Shown here in pieces: positions 58,510 to 64,000 of a stretch of 64,000 bases of DNA. Position numbers and translations under genes: made by a program. Every line of letters begins with the position of its first letter. Within the stretch, counting starts at the first letter, position 1. Source of the DNA: Actinoallomurus sp040655075 (GTDB taxonomy: Bacteria > Actinomycetota > Actinomycetes > Streptosporangiales > Streptosporangiaceae). The DNA lies in the NCBI RefSeq assembly GCF_040655075.1, contig NZ_JBFAJC010000035.1, positions 1-64,000 on the forward strand. Reading direction: 5' to 3'. Below the pieces are notes generated by a model. The model saw only the letters and a list, made by a program, of their open reading frames with translations. It was not told the DNA's origin and ran no database searches.

Positions 58510-59042
58510 CCGCCGTCGAGGTGCCGGTCGACGCCGAGCCGCGGACCAGAGGCAGGGTGCCGCGGTGGGCCGACTGGGCCGCGCAGGCGACCATGTGGTG
58601 CGCGCTTCCGTCGGGGATCTGGCGGATCCTGTTCGGGCTCGGCCTTCCGGCGGGATTCACGGGCTCCATGGACCCGCGGCACGGCCCTTGGTACATGCTG
58701 CCGTACGTCCTCGCGTTGACCGCCGTGTCCGAGACGGTGGCGTTCCTCAGCATGGGCCTCGTCCGTCCATGGGGCGAGGTCTGGCCGCGGTGGGTGCCGT
58801 TCCTGCGGCGCAGGCGGGTCCGCCCGCTGGCGGCGATCATCCCGGCGTCGCTCGGGTCGATCGCGTTGATGCTGATCTGGACGCGGCTGGTCTTCGGCTT
58901 CTCGTCGAGCGGCGATCCGGAGATGCCACACGGCGCGAAGGCCGTGATCCTGGCCGCGTGCTACCTGCCGCTGGTCGCCTGGGGGCCGCTGCTGGCGGCC
59001 GTCACGGTGGCGTACGCCATCCGCCGCCGACGGTACGGCTGA
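58506..59042 (+). CDS. Hypothetical four-helix membrane protein
   Basis: A 178-residue protein with about four membrane helices (near residues 27-50, 62-85, 105-125 and 145-168) and Arg-rich loops (LRRRRVRPLA). It follows the 47-residue peptide with a four-base overlap. Similar proteins are often unannotated in actinomycetes. No function can be assigned. Confidence 0.65.
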   Translation: MTAVEVPVDAEPRTRGRVPRWADWAAQATMWCALPSGIWRILFGLGLPAGFTGSMDPRHGPWYMLPYVLALTAVSETVAFLSMGLVRPWGEVWPRWVPFLRRRRVRPLAAIIPASLGSIALMLIWTRLVFGFSSSGDPEMPHGAKAVILAACYLPLVAWGPLLAAVTVAYAIRRRRYG

Positions 59043-59219
59043 CCGCGCAGAAGCCGTCTCCTCACGGCTCCGCCGGAAGTGCCGTACGGAAGCCGTCCGC
59101 CGGGTCGGACGTTTCGAAGTTTTCTGAAGCGGTGGCCGGATCCGGACACGTCGGCACCGGGTGCGGAAGAGCGGGCGTCAAGATATCGCTCTACGACACA
59201 GCGGCCACACGGGGGTCTT

Positions 59220-60188
59220 ATGCTGCGGATTCACTTCACTCTCGAAGATATCGGCCGGACCCGGCTCGCCACCGGGTCCGACCCGACATGGGACGTGCTT
59301 CTGAGCCTGCACAAGCTCGCCGACCAGGACGGATCCGTGGTGTTCGACCAGTGGCGGCAGCAGGCCCGAGCGCGGTTCCCGGCCTCCGCGCACTGGCTCC
59401 TGGAGCTGGCACCGCCGCGCGGCTACTCCCCCGACTTCCTGACTCCGGGCGGCAACGGTCTGGATGACGGAATGGAGCGGATCCTGTCAACCCCGGTGCC
59501 GCGGATCCGGGCCGACATCGCCAGGCTGGCCCCTGCGCGTCGCCTCTCGAGCCCCGTCCAGGCGTTGGCCGATGGATCACGGCGGGCCGTGCGGCGGCTC
59601 ACCGAGGCGATCCGCGAGTACCACCGGGTCGCCGTGGCGCCGTTCGCCCGGCAGATCGACCGGCAGGTGCACGCGGATCTCGCCGCTCGGGGCCGGACGC
59701 TGCGGCACACGGGGGTCACCCGGCTGCTGACCGGACTGCATCCGCAGGCCCGCTGGCGACAGCCGGTCCTCGAACTGCCCTATCCGGTCGATCGCGACGT
59801 GCACCTAGAACGGCGCGGGCTGCTCCTCGTGCCGTCCTACTTCTGCTGGAGAGACCCGATCATGCTGGTGGACCCGGGCCCACATCCGGCCCTGGTGTTC
59901 CCGATCGCCCGGGAGCTCGCCCGGTCCGCGCTCGAGTCGGAGCACGCGGCGACCGGCTCCCTGGCCGCTCTGATCGGCCGTACCCGGGCCGTCATCCTGT
60001 CGACTCTCGCCGTCGAGGCGTGCACCACCACTCAGCTGGCGGCACGCGTCGGCGTGTCGAACGCCTCGGCGAGCCAGCACGCCACCGTGCTCCGCGAGGC
60101 CGGCCTCATCACGACGCAGCGGATGGGCTCGTTCGCGATGCACAGCCCCACACCGGCCGCCGTCGCCCTGCTCGACTCCGCGGGCTAG
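59220..60188 (+). CDS. ArsR-like winged-helix regulator with N-terminal DUF5937-like part
   Basis: A 322-residue regulator. The N-terminal 200 residues (IHFTLEDIGRTRLATGSDP start) match the DUF5937 pattern as I recall. Residues about 255-310 form an ArsR-type winged helix: TTTQLAARVGVSNASASQHATV and LREAGLITTQRMG. No metal-binding Cys pair is visible, so metal sensing is unlikely. ATG 59220 has no strong ribosome site. Target and ligand are unknown; it is a single gene followed by a hairpin element. Confidence 0.8.
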   Translation: MLRIHFTLEDIGRTRLATGSDPTWDVLLSLHKLADQDGSVVFDQWRQQARARFPASAHWLLELAPPRGYSPDFLTPGGNGLDDGMERILSTPVPRIRADIARLAPARRLSSPVQALADGSRRAVRRLTEAIREYHRVAVAPFARQIDRQVHADLAARGRTLRHTGVTRLLTGLHPQARWRQPVLELPYPVDRDVHLERRGLLLVPSYFCWRDPIMLVDPGPHPALVFPIARELARSALESEHAATGSLAALIGRTRAVILSTLAVEACTTTQLAARVGVSNASASQHATVLREAGLITTQRMGSFAMHSPTPAAVALLDSAG

Positions 60189-60272
60189 GGCCTGTCTCGA
60201 AGCCCCGCTGTCCTACTGCGCGGCGCCCAGGCGGCGCCTCTCGCGGCGGACGGGGCCTTCGAGACAGGCCCT
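60187..60272. terminator. 86-bp inverted-repeat element / bidirectional terminator
   Basis: AGGGCCTGTCTCGAAG (60187-60202) pairs exactly with 60257-60272 over 16 bp; inner CCCCG and CGGGG extend it after one bulge. The loop contains another GGCGCC-rich hairpin. It begins within the stop codon of the ArsR-like gene, between convergent genes. It fits a terminator, but size and sharp ends also resemble a MITE. Confidence 0.6.
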
Positions 60273-60285
60273 GGGCCGCGCCGCC

Positions 60286-60315
60286 CGGTCCGTCCGGGGT
60301 GCGCCGGACGGACCG
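60286..60315 (-). terminator. Hairpin terminator of sugar ABC operon
   Basis: CGGTCCGTCCGG (60286-60297) pairs perfectly with 60304-60315, a 6-nt loop, 17 bp beyond the substrate-binding protein stop. Confidence 0.75.
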
Positions 60316-60332
60316 CAGCGGTCCGGAGGGTT

Positions 60333-61301
60333 TCAGCAGCTCTGCTTGTAGAGGTACTTGGCGATGTCGGGCTGGTCGACGTTGTCCTTGGTGACCGCCA
60401 CGAGCTGGGTCTTGATCTGCTTGGTGACCGGCTTGCCGCCGAGGGCGGCGACGGCCTGGTCGATCCCCTGGCGGCCGATGTCCAGCGGCTCCTGGCTGAT
60501 CAGCGCCTGGATCGTGCCGGCTTTCAGGTCCTCGACCTGGTTCGGGCTGGCGTCGAACTCGACCAGCTTCACGGCGCCGGTCTTCTTGACCTGCTTGAGC
60601 GCGGCCCCCGCGCCCTCCCCCGTCACGAGGTTCGCCGCGAAGATGCCCGACAGGTCGGGGCTCTTGGACAGCTCGCCGTTGACGATCTCGGTGGCCTTGC
60701 CCGCCTCGTCGCCGGGGTACTGCTCCGAGACGAGCTTGATGTTCGGATGCTTGGCGATCTCCTCTTTGAAGCCGGTGACCCGGTCGTCGGTGGTCGCGAT
60801 GCCCTTCTTGGGAGCCAGTACGACCACCTTGCCCTTGTCGCCGATCTGCTTGGCCAGCGTCTGGGCGGCCAGCTGCCCGCCGAGCTTGTTGTCCGAGGAG
60901 ATCCGGGACAGGCCGAGGGACTGGTCGGACAGGTCGGTGTCCACGAAGATCACCTTGCTGCCGTTGCCGTTGAGCTGCCGGACCGGTCCGGCCATGGCGT
61001 CCTTGTCGACCGGCGCGATCAGCACCGCCTTGGGCCGGGAGGCCGCGACCGAGGTGACGACCTGGGTCTGCTGGGCGACGTCCCACTGCGCGGGGGCCTG
61101 AACGCTGAGCTGGACGCCCTGCTTGGCCGCCTCCTCCTTCGCCCCGCAGTACATGGAGATGTAGAACGGTTCGTTCGCGATGCCCTGGATCAGGGTGATC
61201 TTCTTGGCGCCGCCCGACGTGCCGCCGGACGAGGAGTCCGAGCCGCAGGCTCCGGTCACGGCCAGCGCGAGCACCGATGCGACGACGACGTACCTGTTCA
61301 C
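60333..61301 (-). CDS. Sugar ABC transporter substrate-binding lipoprotein
   Basis: A 322-residue extracytoplasmic lipoprotein. The signal peptide ends with lipobox VTGACG (Cys about residue 19). The fold is the periplasmic-binding type I, ribose-like: ISMYCGAKEEAAKQG, VLIAPVDKDAM, GVTG-like TDDRVTGFKEE and LISQEPLDIGRQGIDQAV. It captures a monosaccharide for the adjacent permease. GTG 61301 follows GGAGGAAC. It is the last gene of the operon and ends before two hairpins. Sugar identity is not readable. Confidence 0.9.
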   Translation of the reverse strand: MNRYVVVASVLALAVTGACGSDSSSGGTSGGAKKITLIQGIANEPFYISMYCGAKEEAAKQGVQLSVQAPAQWDVAQQTQVVTSVAASRPKAVLIAPVDKDAMAGPVRQLNGNGSKVIFVDTDLSDQSLGLSRISSDNKLGGQLAAQTLAKQIGDKGKVVVLAPKKGIATTDDRVTGFKEEIAKHPNIKLVSEQYPGDEAGKATEIVNGELSKSPDLSGIFAANLVTGEGAGAALKQVKKTGAVKLVEFDASPNQVEDLKAGTIQALISQEPLDIGRQGIDQAVAALGGKPVTKQIKTQLVAVTKDNVDQPDIAKYLYKQSC

Positions 61302-61315
61302 CGACGTTCCTCCCT

Positions 61316-62335
61316 CTATTCGCGTTCTCGCGCCCGACGGCGCAACTGGTCGAAGAAGACGGCGACGACCAGTACGGCTCCGACCGCCACGTCGAGCCAG
61401 AACCGCTGTGCCCCGAGGATGATGAGACCGTTGCGCAGGACACCGGGGATCAGTACGCCGATCACCGTCCCGCCGATCCCGCCGACGCCGCCGAACAGGC
61501 TCGCCCCGCCGATGACGACCGCGGCGATCGCGCCGAGGTTGTCGGAGGTGTGGCTGGCGATCGTCGTCGTGCTGTAGTGCGCCAGGGACAGCACCCCTGC
61601 CACCCCGGACAGGAGTCCCGACAGCGCGTACATCTTGATCAGGTGCCGGTCGACCTTGATGCCGACGCGCCGCGCCGCCTCGGCGTTGGAGCCGATCGCG
61701 TACGTGTGCCGGCCGAACCGGGAGAAGGCGAGCAGGAGGCCGAACAGGACCGCGATCAGGCCCGCGATGATCACCAGCCACGGCACGCCGGCGACGAGGC
61801 CGAAGCCGATCACGTTGGAGAGCTTGGACGGGATCCGGTTGACGTCGCTCCCGTTGGTGATGACCTGGGCGAGCCCGAGCGCGACGCCGAGCGTGCCGAG
61901 CGTCGCGATCAGAGGCGGGATCTTCGCCTTGGCCACGAGAAGGCCGTTGACGATCCCCCAGCCGAGGCCGCAGCCGATCCCCGCCAGCGCACCGAGGAGG
62001 ATCCCGCCCCAGCCCGCCGTCGTGCCGCCGAGCGCGACCATGGTCTTGGCCGCCACGACGCCCGAGAACACCAGGATCGAGCCGACGGACAGGTCGATCC
62101 CCGCCGTCACGATGACGAACGTCATTCCGACCGCCAGCACCAGCAGGATCGCCGACTCGGTGAGGACGTTGCGGATGTTGAAGGTCGTGGCGAACTCGGC
62201 CGGCTTGAGCACGGCGAAGAACACGAACAGGGCGACCAGGACGGCGAGCGTCCACAGCGTGTTGCTGCGCAGGATCGCCGGCCCCCGCCGACGAGTCTCC
62301 TCGGCCGTGTCGTACGTCTCCGTCACTGTGCTCAT
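61316..62335 (-). CDS. Sugar ABC transporter permease, RbsC-type
   Basis: A 339-residue permease with about eight to ten membrane helices. Ribose-family signatures are VIVTAGIDLSVGSIL, AIGSNAEAARRVGIKV (EAA-like contact loop) and AAVVIGGASLFGGVG. It pairs with one substrate-binding lipoprotein and one ATPase, and probably works as a homodimer. ATG 62335 has GGAGGG about 10 nt upstream. The gap to the ATPase gene is 83 bp. Confidence 0.92.
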   Translation of the reverse strand: MSTVTETYDTAEETRRRGPAILRSNTLWTLAVLVALFVFFAVLKPAEFATTFNIRNVLTESAILLVLAVGMTFVIVTAGIDLSVGSILVFSGVVAAKTMVALGGTTAGWGGILLGALAGIGCGLGWGIVNGLLVAKAKIPPLIATLGTLGVALGLAQVITNGSDVNRIPSKLSNVIGFGLVAGVPWLVIIAGLIAVLFGLLLAFSRFGRHTYAIGSNAEAARRVGIKVDRHLIKMYALSGLLSGVAGVLSLAHYSTTTIASHTSDNLGAIAAVVIGGASLFGGVGGIGGTVIGVLIPGVLRNGLIILGAQRFWLDVAVGAVLVVAVFFDQLRRRARERE

Positions 62336-62418
62336 GGCTCGCTCGCCCTCCTCACTCGCTCCGCGGGCGGCTCGTACCTCACCGCCCACTCCGCTCGCTG
62401 CGTCGGGGTCGCTCGCGG

Positions 62419-63174
62419 TCACGCCGCCTCCCCCTGGTCCAGACCTCCGGTCATCGCGGAGACGAGCTCCTCGACGGAGGTGTCGGCGGCGGTGAGGCGG
62501 GCGACGCGGCGGCCGAGCCGCAGCACCTCCACGCGATCGGCCACCGCGAGCACCTCCGGCATGTTGTGGCTGATCAGCACCACGGTGACGCCCCGGTCGC
62601 GGACCCGGCGGATCAGGTCGAGCACCTGTTTGCGCTGGACGACGCCGAGGGCCGCCGTCGGCTCGTCCATGAAGACCACCTTCGACGCCCAGGCCACGGC
62701 CCGTGCCACCGCGACGCACTGGCGCTGCCCGCCGGACAGCTGCCGTACGGGCGCGGACATGTCGGGCAGCCGGATGCCGAGCTCGTCGAACGCCTCCGCC
62801 GCCCGCCGGCGCATCGTGCCCCGGTCGAGGATGTTCAGCAGCGGGAAGCGGGTCAGCTCCCGCCCGAGGAACAGGTTGGCGCTCGCGTCGAGGTCGTGGG
62901 CGAGCGCGAGGTCCTGGTAGACCGTCTCGATGCCGTGCCGCTGCGCGTCGACCGGGCTCGCGAACTCCACGGGCCGGCCGTCGAGGAGGAGCTGCCCGGC
63001 GTCCGGCCGCAGCGCGCCGGACAGTGTCTTGACCAGGGTGCTCTTTCCGGCACCGTTGTCGCCGATCAGGGCGACGACCTCACCCGGATGGGCGGTGAAG
63101 GCGGCCCCGCGCAGGGCCTGGACATGGCCGAAGCGCTTGGTGACGCCTCGTGCCTCCAGCAGTGGTTCGGTCAA
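62419..63174 (-). CDS. Sugar ABC transporter ATP-binding protein
   Basis: A 251-residue ATPase. Walker A GDNGAGKSTL, signature LSGGQRQ, Walker B VVFMDEPTAALG and H-loop LISHNM are all intact. It is a single-domain, half-size ATPase, unlike the duplicated RbsA/XylG form, resembling FrcA-type. Start is taken as TTG 63174 with GGGAAGGTG upstream. It lies 20 bp after the LacI gene stop, so the four genes form one operon. Confidence 0.9.
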   Translation of the reverse strand: MTEPLLEARGVTKRFGHVQALRGAAFTAHPGEVVALIGDNGAGKSTLVKTLSGALRPDAGQLLLDGRPVEFASPVDAQRHGIETVYQDLALAHDLDASANLFLGRELTRFPLLNILDRGTMRRRAAEAFDELGIRLPDMSAPVRQLSGGQRQCVAVARAVAWASKVVFMDEPTAALGVVQRKQVLDLIRRVRDRGVTVVLISHNMPEVLAVADRVEVLRLGRRVARLTAADTSVEELVSAMTGGLDQGEAA

Positions 63175-63193
63175 CGGTGCACCTTCCCTAGGG

Positions 63194-64000
63194 TCAGAGC
63201 GGCGGCGACTCCCCCGAGCCACGGACGATCAGGCGGGTCGGCAGCAGCACGCGCTGGGGCGGCAGGTCCTCCCCGTCCATGCGCCGGCACAGCAGTTGGG
63301 CGGCGCGGCGGCCCATCTCGGCCGGGTAGTGCGCCACCACGGTCACGGGTGTGGCCAGCATGTCGGCGAGCTCGAAGTCGTCGAACCCGACGAGGGCCGT
63401 CCGCGAACCGGCCGCCTGGATGGCGCGCAGCGCCCCGATGGTCAGCCGGTTGTTGCCGGTGAACACGGCGGTCGGCGGGTCTCCGAGGGCCAGCAGCTCG
63501 GCCGTTGCGGCCTCCGCCCCGGCCACGTCGTGCGGGCCGAGGCGGACCAGTGACTCGTCGACCGGGATGCCGTGGGCCTGGAGTGCCTCGTCGTAGCCGC
63601 GGCGGCGTTCGCGGGCGGTGAAGATGCCGGGCAGGTCGGCGAGGCAGGCGATGCGGCGGTGCCCGTGCGCGATCAGGTGTTCGACGCCGGCCCGCGCTCC
63701 ACCGACGTTGTCGATGAGGACGACGTCGGCCTGGATGGCCTCCTCGGGCGGACGGTCCATGAACACCGCCGCGGTGCCCATCTTCAGCTCCGGGATCAGG
63801 TAGCGGTGGTCGGCGGCGGACGGCACCACGAGCAGCCCGTCGACCCGGCGCTCACACAGCGAGCGGATGAGGTGCCGCTCGCGGGCGGGGTCCTCGTCGG
63901 AGCACCCGGAGATCACGAACAGGTCGTGGGCGCGGGCGACCTCCTCGACGCCTCGCGCGATCTGCGAGTAGAAGGGGTTGCCGACGTCCTTGATGACCAG
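63194..64000 (-). CDS. LacI-family transcriptional regulator, 5' end cut by window edge
   Basis: The C-terminal 268 residues of a LacI/GalR repressor. The frame enters at base 64000 with DVGNPFYSQIARGVEEVA, followed by ERRVDGLLVVPS, VLIDNVGGARAGVEHLIAHG and LVGFDDFELADMLATPVTVV, all typical of the sugar-binding core. The N-terminal helix-turn-helix lies outside the window. It heads the ABC operon and very probably represses it until its sugar binds. Confidence 0.9.
   Translation of the reverse strand: MVIKDVGNPFYSQIARGVEEVARAHDLFVISGCSDEDPARERHLIRSLCERRVDGLLVVPSAADHRYLIPELKMGTAAVFMDRPPEEAIQADVVLIDNVGGARAGVEHLIAHGHRRIACLADLPGIFTARERRRGYDEALQAHGIPVDESLVRLGPHDVAGAEAATAELLALGDPPTAVFTGNNRLTIGALRAIQAAGSRTALVGFDDFELADMLATPVTVVAHYPAEMGRRAAQLLCRRMDGEDLPPQRVLLPTRLIVRGSGESPPL

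Noticed and set aside
60187..60272. Insertion-sequence end or MITE with target duplication
   Set aside because: No identical flanking bases and no transposase; kept as terminator with MITE only as an alternative.
1..64000. tRNA, rRNA, riboswitch or CRISPR array
   Set aside because: I looked for tRNA T-loop patterns, conserved rRNA segments, regularly spaced repeats and known riboswitch cores and saw none; a covariance-model search would be needed to be certain.

Overview
The window is very GC-rich chromosomal DNA (about 70 percent by eye, with strong G/C third positions) from a filamentous actinomycete. Evidence for this is the Cys-poor high-GC proteins, many GTG starts, twin-arginine secreted hydrolases, an LCP cell-wall ligase, paired ClpP proteases and many TetR/LacI/LysR regulators. 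The domain repertoire resembles Streptosporangiales or Streptomycetales; that placement is an inference. No rRNA, tRNA, CRISPR array or transposase was found. The gene mix (oxidoreductases, regulators, secreted glycosidases, decayed genes) fits an accessory chromosome arm rather than a core region.

Layout. 1-5 kb: edge-truncated SDR, a decayed alpha/beta hydrolase, a divergent TetR/zinc alcohol dehydrogenase pair with twin operators, a CGNR regulator and a ketopantoate-reductase-like gene. 5-11.8 kb: a coupled AAA ATPase (PD-(D/E)XK-like tail)/DUF6461 pair, a low-GC membrane gene abutting an AraC remnant, a large DUF4132 protein and another hydrolase remnant. 11.8-14.3 kb: TetR/NmrA pair with tandem palindromes, then a methyltransferase. 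14.3-18.5 kb: a NACHT-HEAT STAND ATPase with overlapping tiny cistrons, then an Lnt-like nitrilase. 18.7-23 kb: two-component system, GNAT, and a methyltransferase broken by an exact 26-bp tandem duplication and carrying heptad repeats. 22.9-32.3 kb: SDR-MFS, threonine-aldolase-like lyase, MarR-GNAT fusion, DUF3817, HTH-citrate synthase, Ogt and SDR. 32.5-38.1 kb: LOG-like protein/glutathione peroxidase, DUF72, LCP protein, ECF sigma factor with a coupled membrane partner. 38.3-47 kb: PD40-amidohydrolase, a three-P-loop AAA protein, an orphan YefM-type antitoxin and a clpP pair. 47-52.2 kb: DUF2332, HSL-type esterase, NmrA/LysR pair and GNAT. 52.2-57.3 kb: secreted GH31 with inserted carbohydrate-binding modules, and a GH28. 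57.4-60.2 kb: an autoregulated HTH/DUF4180 module, a small membrane pair and an ArsR-like regulator. 60.3-64 kb: a ribose-type sugar ABC operon led by a LacI regulator that runs off the window.

How genes work together. Several regulator-target pairs are divergent with visible palindromes (TetR-ADH, TetR-NmrA, LysR-NmrA). The GH31 and GH28 genes suggest plant polysaccharide use, and the LacI-ABC operon could import released sugars, although nothing links them directly. A recurring feature is a TANNNT -10 hexamer 6-8 nt before the start codon without a Shine-Dalgarno sequence, pointing to leaderless transcripts for about 17 genes; it also helps choose starts. The best candidates for a poorly described system are the NACHT-HEAT gene with its overlapping micro-cistrons and the AAA/YefM/ClpP1-ClpP2 neighbourhood.
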